From Cyclina sinensis (taxonomy: Eukaryota; Mollusca; Bivalvia; Venerida; Veneridae): 64,000 nucleotides of DNA. Each line of letters opens with the position of its first letter. Position 1 is the first letter of the stretch. Location of the stretch: positions 45,026,627 through 45,090,626 of the forward strand of contig JAAONU010000013.1 of assembly GCA_012932295.1 (NCBI GenBank). The letters are read 5' to 3'. This document shows positions 44,756 through 57,198 of the stretch, one piece after another. The position numbers and the translations under genes are program-made. Under the pieces are notes generated by a model that was not told the origin of the DNA, did no database searches, and saw nothing but the letters and a program-made list of their open reading frames with translations.

Positions 44756-45645
44756 CTTGGAAACTTGTTTAGAATAAACCGCTTGCGCATTATTATGTCT
44801 CCGTGTAATAGTCGGCATATTTCCTCCTCGTTCACAAAGTTTTCATGATCTTAACTTTTTGCGAACAACATCTGCCCTGAACTGCAATACTGTATCAAAA
44901 ACTATGACCGTGTGAACATAAAAATAATATATGCCTACTTAAGAACGGATCATAATACCCTTTGACCGAAAACTGAACTTTGATTGTGTTTACAAAATCA
45001 CTGGTACCCGGCTATGAAACATAACTATTTGGTAGATTCGGAAAGCGTCATATACTAAATACAGCATACATTTACATTTATCAACCTTTTCTTTTATCAT
45101 AATGGCAAACGTTCAATATTAAACATCAGCCGTATTGGCAAGCTTGAAAAATTTCGAAAGAAATGAAACGGAAAAATTTATTCGTGTTCATAATGTTCTT
45201 ATTCGATGACCTTAAAAATGTATAATAACACACAATAGACATACACATGAATTCATCTTCACGAGTCTATCAGATGAAGAGCAGTTTATTTCATACATTC
45301 GTTCAATATCTCAAGATATCAGCTAGGGACAAAACTTGAGTAATATGGAAATTTAATGTGGAACTTGCCTTCTTGGGAGGTACAGTGACATGTTTGGCAA
45401 GATTTATATTCTATACATTATTGCAGATATGTTGCATTTTTGCATATGTCTGTAGATCTAGCACAAAATACTAAAATATCTTTCACTTTGCTAGGCCAGT
45501 GTCAGGCTAGGCTTGGTCAGCTCTTTTTGGCTTATTTTATATGCAAACTTTGTATGCAAACTTTGTTTACAAAAATAGAAAAAAATGAAATAAATAAATA
45601 AATAGATAAATAAATAAAGGAACATTCTAGGTATCTAACATTAAT
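44756..45645. other. SLC35E3 upstream region
   Basis: AT-rich flank of the first exon. No TATA box at a convincing distance is seen. A short AAATAAATAAATAGATAAAT microsatellite lies at about 45585-45620. Confidence 0.4.
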
Positions 45646-45679
45646 CAGAGACATAGATAACATGTTATCTATGTCTCTG
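45646..45679. repeat. Perfect 34-bp palindrome
   Basis: CAGAGACATAGATAACA (45646-45662) is followed with no spacer by its exact reverse complement TGTTATCTATGTCTCTG (45663-45679). ATTAAT flanks it on both sides, offset by one base. Confidence 0.95.
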
Positions 45680-47060
45680 CATTAATTTGTTTATTGTATG
45701 CGATGGGTACTGAATTTCTAAATGCATGCTGAAAAAAAACATTCACCCGTTTTCAGGCCTAAAATAGAATTTTACATCATAAAAATTCTTTCTGTAAATA
45801 CAAAGTACACCAGTCAAACTTCGGTGCACAACATGATTTTTTGCAACTCTACAGATTTCTTATTGAAAAAAGACCATTTTACCTTTCAAGCGACGGATTG
45901 TTGACAAAAATGGTCCGCGAGAGAGCATAAAACATGTGCGCGATGACATAGTATCCTATCATTGATAAACTAAACTCATTTATTTTCTAGTCGGCCCAAT
46001 AATAAACACATCCTCGAATCTTGAGGGAATGGGGACACAATTCTTAGTGAAGGCAAACTGCTCTTCATTCACCACACGCAGATAACTTTGTGCGTTTCAT
46101 TTCTGAGCAGCATGACGCTGCCGTGTCTAGGATGTCGTCGACGCCTAGCGCTATTACGCACGCTATAAGAATTTCATAACGTAACTTGCAAAGAATATGA
46201 AAGAATTTGAACAAGCGAATGAATTTAAAATAATAAATGAATTTCAGCGGACGAATGAATCAGAATAAATTAATCATTTCCGATGTTGTCCTTTTTCTAT
46301 TTTCGGCTACAGAATGAGGCATTCTTTTTAATTTTATCAACTAAAGTTCATCTTTTTCTTAGTCCGCAAGATAGAATCACGAAGCCTTAGGAATGTGTAT
46401 ACACATAACTTCACTCACCAGAGGCAGCTAATTTTCAGCGTTTCATTTCTGAGTAGTGTGACTTTGCAATTTCTAGGACGTCGTGTTGCAACGGCTTCGC
46501 TTCACGTCACGACGCGTCGCGATATTATTTACGCTACAGAATCATGAACAATAAAGGACATATTTCCAATATGTTTTTTCTATAGATATTTATTCAAATC
46601 GTCTCCAAAAGTGAACGATATTATCCACATTGATACATTCTTTGATAGTTCAAGACGTAAAGGAAATAAGCTTTTTAAAACCAAAATAATGACGTGTTTT
46701 TGTTGACCTTATTGTATCAACTCAATTTGATTTTTTGTCTCCTGTATGTTCCTAGAAAGTGTGTTTTTAACATACAAATAGTAACAATCGCTAAATGAGA
46801 TGTCTCAAATACTAGTAACTACATACTTATTATATCGAAATGACTTATTTTAATTCAAACAACATATTCTTTTTTTATCTGTAAAATCAGGTATTTGTCA
46901 TAAATCTACATAGCTATGTAAAATGTACTATTCATAATCATTTACAACCATTTACAATATTTTTCTTTCACTAACGTAACTCTTGTTTTGGAAGTAAGAA
47001 GGAATCATTCAAAATTTGAAATATCAAAGTTCTATAACAATGAATATTGAACGAATAAAA
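45680..47060. other. Intergenic DNA with a diverged ~347-bp duplication
   Basis: GCGTTTCATTTCTGAGCAGC...TCTAGGATGTCGT (46092-46140) recurs as GCGTTTCATTTCTGAGTAGT...TCTAGGACGTCGT (46439-46486), and upstream blocks (TTCA-TCACCA, AACTT) also match loosely. Local CG content is higher than in the surroundings. No coding exon recognised. Confidence 0.45.
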
Positions 47061-47063
47061 TAA

Positions 47064-47130
47064 ATTAGCAACGATTGGAATCGTGCTGGACCTATAATCC
47101 AGAGGATCGAAACCTCGCTCTGCTATATTT
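47064..47130 (+). other. tRNA-like fragment (possible SINE head)
   Basis: CTGGA-CCTATAA-TCCAG forms a perfect anticodon-type stem and seven-base loop, followed by GGATCGAAACC, one mismatch from a Pol III B box. The acceptor and D arms are poor, and base 33 is C instead of T. More likely a tRNA-derived repeat than a functional tRNA. Confidence 0.3.
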
Positions 47131-47299
47131 TTTTCTTAATCTTTTATTATATATATATATTTTTTCTAAGTTACTTTTCAACTTAGCTTTGGAAACTCAT
47201 TCATCACTTTATTATCACTCAGATAAACTCCTTGATAAATCGCTATTTTCTCGTTTGTTCTTCCCATTGTGCTCTCTCTGACATAGCCAAAGAACATAG

Positions 47300-47410
47300 T
47301 CTATCATTTTCACAAAGTCCGGATTGAAATTGGACAGCTTTCATATTAACTTACGTTGCTGAACACCAGAGCAGACGACAAAACGGTGATAGCGCACCAA
47401 AATATGTCAT
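47300..47410 (+). repeat. Dispersed repeat, copy A
   Basis: ATTGAAATTGGACAGCTTTC and its flanks match 55770-55890 in the same orientation (AGTCTRT...CTTTCACAAGT before it, GAGACCA/GCGCACCAAAATAT after it). Family unknown. Confidence 0.55.
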
Positions 47411-50400
47411 TGTATGGAGTACGGGGTCATATTGTTCTTCCATTACAGTTCAACAATCAAATAGAGGTCAAATAAGGTCTCGTTAGTGTGTCACGTGGGA
47501 AGTACACGAATCTCTCTTGTCTGGAGTTTATCAATCATTTGCTATTTTTTTCTGTCATCGAAACGAAGGAAATTCCAGTCGGCATTTTTTCCATATTAAT
47601 ACAAATACGAAACATTTTTGCGAATAAAAAGTTAGAACTGAAGAAGTCTTAAGACTAAAGCGTTTAGGAAAAAGAAATACAAATATATAAATATATTATG
47701 CTCGTACAAAAGTATTGATAATATCAGGTCAGACCTTGATTTGTAGTCAGAATGACCTCTTTGCAGTCACATACTGTAAAAGTTATCACAGCCAAAAAGC
47801 ATTTGTTAGTTATATGTATTTTGTGTGAATTTAGATATAATATTTAAGAAATAAGAGCCACTTGCAAACTAAGGTCTTTTTATCTTTTGTTATATAACAT
47901 CTAAATCATAAAAGTACTGCTCCCGCTTAAAAGTTACTTAGTATTTAAAAATATTAAACATGAAAACAGATTTTTAACGTTCTAAATTCCATGTAATTTA
48001 ACATCCTCTCATATGTTTTACTGATTAATTCGCAAGTATCATTAAAACACTTCCAGCTAAAGAGGTTAAAAAGAGGATTACTTAATTAAACAATTAGTCT
48101 AGAACTTTTAAATCTTACAGGAATAACAACGCCTTAAGTCTACATATATTTGATTCATACACCACTTAACCGCATCATTTAATGTGCGATGCAAAGGTCG
48201 CCAATTTCCTTTGAAATGAGAAACAGAGTTGCAAGAATAAGAATATATCAGTGCATTATTTAAAGCAACTTGAATACACGTTTCAGACTATCAGGACATT
48301 CATAAATTGTTTACCCATATATTATATCTAGCTTCATGTTAAGAAACAGCGTATCGACATTTACTCAGTGCGACGGAAATTACATTTGAGCTAATATGGA
48401 GACATTTTTAAACTATTTTTATTCTATTTTATTTACCTGGGTTAGTTATACTAGTAAAAATATTTGTGTGTGCATTCTTGGACCTTATTTCCTACGAGGT
48501 TACGGTAACATAAATTTCCGGAGATTGTCGATTTGGTACGATTGGAGTTTAATATCAGTAAAGATCTCTTGGTATTTTCACTTTTCAGTTTAAATTCTGC
48601 GGAATCATTTTTATCACTGTTCCACCTAATCATAGCAAAAATGTGTTTCAAAACCTTTAAAAAAGAATGTTTCCTAGGAATTTTCGAAATCTTGTAGCAA
48701 AGACATACATGAGTTTGAATCAACAGGTAACACAGTTTGCAAAAGAAAAAAAGAAAATCTTGGGATAAATAATAATGTCTATATTTAATGTTTTCATTTT
48801 AATTCATTGTAAACAATATTGCCGTACGACAATAAAGGCAATTTTCTTTCTAAATGACTTTGTTGTGAATAATGATGTTGAAACGTTTTCATTGAAAAAA
48901 TGACCTTGAAAGATAAAACTATGTTATATATTTTGTATTGCACCCCTAAAAAAGCGAAGTTGAATGTTTGTTTCTAACTTGAATTATTGTAATGAAAGCT
49001 AAATAAATCTGGTTCAACACAGACACAGATATCTCTAGACATTCTTACCTCTATACAATATTCGGTTCCATGTAACTGACATTCATTAACAGTAAAGTTG
49101 CGCTATTAACACTACATTGATTATTACAAAATCAATAAAAAATCAAAACAACGTAGGTAGAAATTTTAGAATAGATAAGGGGCACTACTAGATATGTATA
49201 ATCGAAGTCGGAGACCCGAGTGAAACGTCTGACTTCGTACTTTAACTATGGGTTTTCTCAACAGTATTTGAAAAGCCTGTCTTGTGTAAACTCTCTGAAC
49301 TTCTGGAACAAGCAAACTACCATGACACATCTAAATACATTTAATCCTGACAACGATTTCAAGGATAATTTCAACTAACATGAACTCAATTTGTTGATTG
49401 GTTTTATTGGATATATACTGTGAATCAGAGATGAAGTTTAACAAGAACTGGCTTGATGGCCTAAAACTGCTAAATTCTTAACTTGAACATTCGTACATTT
49501 CTATCATAAAAATATAAACAATGATGTTAGAGATAATTTTAAACTGACGATAACATCGCATTGAAAATGTAATAATTATGTCTTTTGTTAAATAAAACAT
49601 AAGACATGAATATAAATCGATCCTAGAACAAGCCTTCTGAAGGAAACATCTGGCGGTTGAAGCATGTGTTATAATAACGTGTTTGATAAGAAGTTTATGG
49701 CCAACCCTTTTGTAAATGGGCGAATGCTTGCGAACATTTGAGATCCAGTTGCAATACCATTGGATTGAAAATGATCAAATTTTACGCGTTAAGAACTGTA
49801 TTCTGTTAAAACCAGTCTTGATGTAAAATCATACCAACTCGGATTTGTCCCGAGATTCCCTCGAAAGTGACAGCGCGGGAAATTAAGCCTAAACTCTGAT
49901 TACATGTGATACGCCCCGTAACAGAATAGTTAAGTACTCTCTACTTTTCTTACTTGTAGCCCTTACGATGTCAGCATTGAAAAAGAGTTCTAAATATTTC
50001 TTTTTCATGATTTAACTACAGTTATTTTTACGTCAAATGAACCAACATCGTACCTGTGTGACTGAATATCAATCAGAGAACACTACACTCTTCACTTTAT
50101 GAACGTCCTAATGTATTCGTTTTTTGGTCATATCAACGCAATGTTGTCACAAACAATTCGTTTTGATTCTCTGTCTGCAGGCTGTACAGCTGTTATAACA
50201 TGCTGTCTCTTAATGGAATGTGTTTTGCTTGTTTGGTTTATATAAATATCATCTTTTTAACCTACCTGGAGAAAAAGCTACATGCATTTTTTGGTTTTGT
50301 AGATAATGTAGACATAAAATAGCAGACACTAATAATTTGTCATAACGAAACTCATGCTACAGTGTTCTTTCTTCAGTGCTATATAAAAAATGACATTAGG

Positions 50401-51000
50401 TTATGAATGTCTATCAAAGATGTTTTCTTGTAAGTCAGTGTCTCCAAGACAGGCAAACAATTCATGGCAGTTACAACATGTACAGTTTTAGCAAAGTTTG
50501 AGCACACGAGTTTACAAAATTAAAATGTAGACCAAAAGACAGTCCGTTTGAACGGATATGAATTTTGTAAGGAGTATACCTAGGAAAATGTACAGCATAT
50601 CCAGACACCTCAAATACGATCCCTCAAGTACAGTGAAATTGTGTGCTCAGCTCATGTGATGACGAAAAATGCATAGGTTTACTTCTGTTACGAACCTAAA
50701 TATTGCAAAATAATTTATGTCATGTACATTAAAAAGTATTCTCGTTTTTAAAAATACCATAAATTATTAGATCTTTAACCATGAACTGTGATTTTCCAGC
50801 TTTCAGGTTGTTGATAGTTATGGTTAAGTAAACCCCTAGCAGAATCTCCGACTTCTGTTAAAATGCCTATAAAGACAAGTAATTGTTGTGACCTGTTTTT
50901 GACTGGTCTTATTAGGGATTTTCCTGTAGAAATCAATATAAAAATTGCTAGTCCAGTGCACACCGACCTATAATAGTATAATTACAACTTCTAATGACAG
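47411..51000. other. AT-rich intergenic DNA without recognised genes
   Basis: Short open frames (48396-48593, 48451-48723, 50775-50963) lack family features and splice partners. No arrays or transposon ends seen. Confidence 0.45.
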
Positions 51001-51017
51001 TGGTAAGAAATCGATTC

Positions 51018-51090
51018 TTTGGCTCAGTGGTGTGAATGTTGGTTTCCAATGCAGGAGGACCGGAGTCCGTATCCCACTAGGGATGGTAAT
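51018..51090 (+). other. tRNA-like SINE head (degenerate)
   Basis: TTTGGCTCAGTGGTGTGAATG matches a Pol III A box and D arm. GGTTTCCAATGC resembles an anticodon arm, followed by GGACCGGAGTCCGTATCCC in the B-box position with mismatches. Reads as an eroded tRNA-derived SINE. Confidence 0.4.
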
Positions 51091-53750
51091 TTCCAAGATG
51101 CATAGCATCTTTCTGTTACAAACTCTTGTGTTTTGTAAGATTTTACTATAGGGAAAAGGAAATGTTAGATATAATTACAATTTTAAAAAAATCTTTTGTA
51201 CGAAAGTGTTGAAAACTACAGTCAAGGGTAAATCTCTAACGTTTAGGAAGTCCTATGGTAACCTTAAAGTCAGGTGCAGCGTGGCCCTATATAGTTTCTA
51301 CAAAGTAAAGAGTTCAGTACTGCTTTTGAATATATTTCTGGAAACATGTCAGTCATCTATTTCAAAGTAAATCACTAATTATTAAACCAATTTTCTCGGA
51401 GCAAAACGCGAACAATATCCAGATGTTAGTTTAAAAAGAATACGGACAAAACGTATTCAGAAATATACATTAATTCACAGATTGTAATTCCGCATCATAT
51501 TGGTGAAATCATCATGTTTGATTATTTTGTCAATAATGATCATTCTGATACTACTTCTCATTATTTCTACTGATTATAAATATTAATATTTGCAAATCGT
51601 TAATGGCCCCTGTTCGGTTTTAAATGTCATCCATTTAGATAATGCATTAAATGCAAAAGATTTGAATATTTTTAAAGTGAAACACCTATACAAAAGTAAT
51701 TCAAAGCAATGTTCCACTTGCATCGTTTTACCGAGTTACACATAAAGTATGACCTCAACTTTTTTCATTCGAAATCCAAGGACATGCACTCATTGCCAAA
51801 GTAATTAAAGGTATTGGTCTGGCCTTGTATAAAGACAACATATATTAACGTCACATTGTTGCTTGTGGAATGTGTCTACAGTTAAATGAACCACCGGAAG
51901 AACCGTCACAAACTATACGACGCTGAAATAGAAAAGTTACCAATAAGTCAAAAAATAAAAATAAATACATAAAATAAAATAAATTAAAATAATAAATAGA
52001 GAAATAAAATATTTCGAAAACTGAAAACAATAATTTATTTTAAATGTTTGGGTGTTATTCAGCACTTGATTATATAATTGAAAACTATCAATTCGCTCCA
52101 GAAAGATCAAATCATCATAAAAATCATTTTCATTCAAAAAGAAGTTTATAATGTTCAATATTCCTAATAATAATTGAAGAAATAATTGCTGTGTTTGGTC
52201 AAAATGAAAGAACTCTTTCAATCGGAATACAAAGCGATTAATTCAGTAACAATTCATCAGCTATGATAAAGTACGATTGAAACATTAGTAACTTTGCATA
52301 GAAAACAAAAACAAGGTACTAAATAAAAGATAAAAAAACCTTGTCATTTCGGAACATATTCTACATCTAGTTTAGTCAGTACTAAATTTTTTGATAGTAT
52401 GGAACATTGAGGCAGACTTTTAAATAAGTGTTATAAAGACAGTTGTGTTGCAAAGTTATTTAATGAGAGGTAACTTTAAAGCAGATTGAAAATTTGCAAA
52501 GCAGATAAGAAATCGTAAGAAATACACGTCTTTTAACCTTTGGATGAAATAAAAAACAAATGTACACGAGTTTCCCATGACATTTTAGCGTTGGCGTGTT
52601 TCAGTCTTGTAAACATGCCGTTCATTACATCAATTAATTGTAAAGTTTCTAGTCCAACACGACTCCCTAGCGGGTCTGGATACTGTCTTCAGAACTCTAG
52701 CTTTAAACATAAGTCTGAAGAAACAATATATATATATAAAATAAGAGAAAAATAAGCTGTAATATGTCGAATAGCATAAATTATTTTGATAAAGTATAAG
52801 AATTCATCTGATGCAGATAAAACGAATCTTTTCCCTGTACACAATAATATTTCAAACCTAACATATTCAAGCATTTCGTGGAGACAGATAGAAGTGTAAA
52901 CGCCAACGATTTCTTCGCAAAAAGAGAAAGAATTTAAAATCATGCAGAAGGAATGAGATGGATGATTAAAAGTTTTAATATTTCATCACTTCAGTTATCT
53001 TGGCACCAGCGTTAAGTTATTCTCGAGAGCACTGATTTATACGGGTACGCGTGTACCATCGGAAACTTTTCTTCGACATTTCCTTGCATACTGTCTTTTC
53101 TAGTTTCAGAAACACAACAGATACATTGACCACAAGTGACACAAAATACATGTGACAAAGGTGATTCACTGAGGGTTTGCTGTCAGTTGGTACTCTCGAT
53201 AGATGTAGGTGAGTGCAATATTATCGTGAGGTGGCTAATGATTGATAACAGGTTGTAAATGTTTAGACCTAATGCCAATAATTATTTGCCTTAGAACTTG
53301 AAATAAAAGTGAGCTATAAAGTCACGGTAAAAACACATCATTCAGTATTCTGGCGAAAGCTGAGGGCACTTGTTCGTAAATCTTTAAAGATCGTGCATTT
53401 TCTGAGAGTTACATCCTACTTAAACAAGAAAGGATATCAAATGGAAGTGTAGTATTAAATATAATCAAGGTAAGTTATTGATCCGAATATCGCTGGATCA
53501 GCATACGTAACGATATGTTGCGTTCTCCGTACTGTTGCGTTATGGGTTTGCAGTTTGTTAAGATTCAATGTGGTGACAACCCATGTTTAATTGACAACGT
53601 GTAAAGGTCTCTTTGATATCGAAAGCAATAAAGGTCACATGGTCTTTTTATGAAAATAAACAAATACTTCTTTAGGCAACATCATTCAAGCACGTTTTAA
53701 ATTATCATATTTTATTTTGAGCTACACTTTCAAACGAATCGAATAAGAAT
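51091..53750. other. AT-rich intergenic DNA without recognised genes
   Basis: Several 70-95 codon frames on both strands (for example 51937-52221 minus, 52689-52943 minus) are Phe/Ile/Tyr-rich as expected from AT-rich DNA and are not called. Confidence 0.45.
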
Positions 53751-53751
53751 G

Positions 53752-53830
53752 CAATGGGCGGGTAGGATCGAACGTGTGTGTCTGGAAAATTGCGTTACAA
53801 CTAAAAGGCCAACGGACTCTTTCTTAAATT
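53752..53830 (-). other. tRNA-like SINE head, minus strand
   Basis: The complement reads TTGGCCTTTTAGTTGTAACG, then CGTTCGATCCTACCCGC. GTTCGATCC is a perfect Pol III B box, about 45 nt after an A-box-like TGGCCTTTTAGTTG. Arms are imperfect, so a tRNA-derived SINE rather than a tRNA gene. Confidence 0.45.
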
Positions 53831-54004
53831 CTTCAGATGAAAAGAATGTTGGATGTCAGATGTGTCCCTCACAAAACAGGAAAGAGGAATAAAATAATTG
53901 ATAATGATGTTCTTGTAATGATAAAATTATCAGTGATAGAGAGCGTTGTTGCAAGAACCTGTACCACACTCACACCAAAATTAATTAGCATAAATTGAAT
54001 CACA

Positions 54005-54090
54005 TTTATACAGAACAAGATTTCTTGGGCAAGATCCATTAATCATAATAAAATTGTGCACAGTCTGTGCACTGTCTGGCAAACACAGAA
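54005..54090 (+). repeat. Dispersed repeat B, copy 1
   Basis: GTGCACTGTCTGGCAAACAC and about 60 nt before it match the reverse complement of 59056-59135 (GTGTTTGCCAGACAGTGGAC). Orientation inverted, spacing about 5 kb; family unknown. Confidence 0.5.
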
Positions 54091-55769
54091 AGAGCTCTTC
54101 TGAGAGATATTTATGGATAATCTTTCTGTAATCCTCTAGTGATATCAGATTAGTTTTTTTTGTATGTTGTATGTATAGAGTGAAAGCGTCTGTTTAATGT
54201 CAGAAACCCCATTCAACAGTACATTTTTGTACATAAGGACTCTTTTTACATCTTTTTTTTGTGCATTAGGAGCAAAATACTGGGGATCTGTAATTACATC
54301 TTTGATTCATACGGGCATGTACGACAGTCTAATTACTTCAAAGAAACACCTGATACTAGACTATTTCTAAACAGTGTATATACATGTTCGCTGTGAAATA
54401 ACGAATGTGATCTAGTGATATAGATTTCATAAATTATTATAATCCATCAAAAAAGTAAGTTTCTATTTGTAGATGAAACCTTCATTAAGCAATAAGCTAC
54501 TAACGGCCTATGTACAAACATATTCTAAAAATCACAAAATGAAGCAATGGTAAGATGGCAAAAATTAATACACATATGCTGAATAAGAAAAATAAAAAAG
54601 CTATAACAAACAAAGCCTTCAAGACTCCAAATTATTTTGAGTTCAATATTCATATGAGCACATTTAGTTTGAATACCATGAATGCATGTTTAACATGCAA
54701 TTGGTCGAAATTGGGCCAGCTATTGAATGTAATGTAAAGTTGAAAGTGTGTGCGCTATGGATAACGGTATGACTATTCTACATACATGTCCATCCGTTCA
54801 TACAAAGATACTAAACAGTAAAATTCTAACATGCCCTTTAATCATTTGAAGATTACAGACGCAAGGGTTGAAGCTGTTAAAAAAACAACGACGCTATTCC
54901 CAGAACAACCATTTGGCATGCTGCATTTACATTTTCGTAGGCGCCTGGCAAAAAGAGATTGGAGAGGTACTGTGCGCACTAAAGATAGGTGTCTTATAAG
55001 CCAACTTGGCTGGCTCTTTCAATAGGGTTGACGCTATGATAAACCAGGTCTTTTACAGTACATGTTTCAGCTGTCGTATAGATCATGTGTAATGAGAGGA
55101 TTAGACTGTAAAAACAATTATTGTTCTTAGATTAACTTTACCTTTTTGAACATAAGATATGACGTTTTAACCATTTGTGACCTTTAAAAATATACATCGT
55201 CTATATTTTACCCATGACTTAATTTTTTTTTTTGTGTATAGTTAATGGAACGAGAAGTAACGTATTTGGTTAAGATAGCTAATATTTTGTTTCAGAAGTC
55301 GTTGTTGTAACTTTTTTAACGAATTGATCTTGATGCATTTTTTGCCTCAGTAAACAGTAGTAAACAATTATTGACTCCTCTCTTATAAAAGTGATACAGC
55401 CCGTTAGGGATATGGCCTTAAAAGAATTAACACCCGTTATCGCATTATAATGAATTCATATTAGTCAAAATAGATTTCTATCAAACAAATAATGACAAGC
55501 AGACCGACAAATAAGGCAAAAACAATTTAAAGAAGATAATGAGATTTGGCACAATTCCACTTTGCCAGACATTCACAGAAAAATGTTGTTTTTTTATAGA
55601 TATGTACGGGTGATTTCCCTCTATGATTCTGTTCTTAAGCTTAACAAAATACATTTCAAAAAATCTCTCGTCGATGTTTCTGAATCATCTATTCTTGGCT
55701 CCGATTTAACTTTTGATAGACTACTCTGTCCATGCAATTTTCTCCTGTGACCTTCTTGAAATAATAAGA
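54091..55769. other. AT-rich intergenic DNA, nothing recognised
   Basis: A 64-codon frame at 54831-55025 is the most protein-like here (basic, RRRLAKRDW) but has no known domain or exon signals. Confidence 0.4.
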
Positions 55770-55890
55770 AGCCCACAGTCTGTAGCTTTCACAAGTTTGA
55801 TTGAAATTGGACAGCTTTCAAATTAACTGCCGTTTTGTACGAGACCACAACAGTCGACGAATCAGAGAGACCAAAATATTTTAGAATGGT
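55770..55890 (+). repeat. Dispersed repeat, copy B of the 47300 family
   Basis: Direct-orientation match to 47300-47410 around ATTGAAATTGGACAGCTTTC, with scattered substitutions and small indels over about 110 bp. Confidence 0.55.
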
Positions 55891-56248
55891 AACTGTCTGC
55901 CTAAATGTTGTTCATTTGATATATACTACACTTAATCATTTAGAATTGCTGTTTTATAATACTTTTTGTGCTTTTCTCGCTTAAATATATTTTTTCATTT
56001 TGGTAGATAAAGTCTTGGTAACCAAAAAAGGCAAACTATTTATTTCAAATAAAATGATAACATTTATCAATTAAAAAAATAAAGAAAATATGATGGGTTT
56101 AACGTGCATCTAAAACCTTAGGCTTGAACACTTCTTTTCAATCAAAATCCAAATAAATGTTTCATCATCGTAAATGTAACAACAACAACAAATAGGAGGA
56201 TACAAAATAAACTTTTCGTGTAAAGATATTTACAGCTACTTCCAAATG

Positions 56249-57198
56249 TACGGAAGAGTATATTGACACCCCCATCCCCTCCGTGAAATCTTTTATATAC
56301 TTCCGAGAAAAGTAAGCCATTACATAATACAAATATTAAAAAATAACAGGTTAAATGGTATTATCTAAAATATATCTTTAAGATTTTTATTTGTTATTAT
56401 ACATTGTAAAATTATAATAATGCATTTTTGTAAATATATTTCGTCAATGACTGACCAAATATAAAGAAAATACATGTTCCACCTGACATACAGAAGATGT
56501 CTACTCTTTTATTGATGTAGCCTATATTATAGATAAAGTGATTATGAAAAACGATGAAAATATGTATTCAGTTACTCAAAGTTTTTAAACAGTTTATAAT
56601 AAGATTTCTTACTGCTCTGAATAACTGACAGACAAACATAAAGTATCAGAAGAAAGATAATAATTATTGAAAATGATGTATGAAATTATAATAATTCAGA
56701 TAACTCAAACTTTTAAAACTAGTTATATTATGATAATATATATGATAATATATAATAGTTATTTTCTAATGTTCCTTTACACCTTTTTCAATACATATTA
56801 TGAACTAACATAAATCTAACCAATAAAATAAGCTCAGATAAACAATGTTTACTACATGTATTTGGTTTCATTATCTCAATATGTATCGAAAAGATAATGA
56901 TACAAAAACATACATATTTTTTTCAAACAAATAAATGCGGTTTACTACAAGAAACGTTTTTATTACCAAAGTAGAATTTCAATAAAAAGAACAAAAAAGC
57001 ATATCTCATTTAATAGAAGTACAGCATTTAAGTTTAGTTGTAAAATTTCATCAAAACAATCGCCCCAGAAAGTAAAAGATCGATATGAACTAAATTGATA
57101 ACTATTTAAAAAGTATTACAAGCTATGTTGCCATGATGCATCGCCTTATTTTTAAAACGCATATAAAAGATGTAAGGGGGTCAGTATACTCTTCCGTA
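56249..57198. mobile_element. 950-bp AT-rich element with TACGGAAGAG inverted repeats
   Basis: The left end TACGGAAGAGTATATTGACA (56249-56268) is complementary to the right end (TGTCAGTATACTCTTCCGTA-like, 57179-57198) with few mismatches over about 25 bp. A direct repeat CAAATG flanks it (56243-56248 and 57199-57204); allowing one mismatch the duplication could be 8 bp (CCAAATGT/ACAAATGT). The interior has no long open frame. Superfamily not assigned. Confidence 0.7.
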
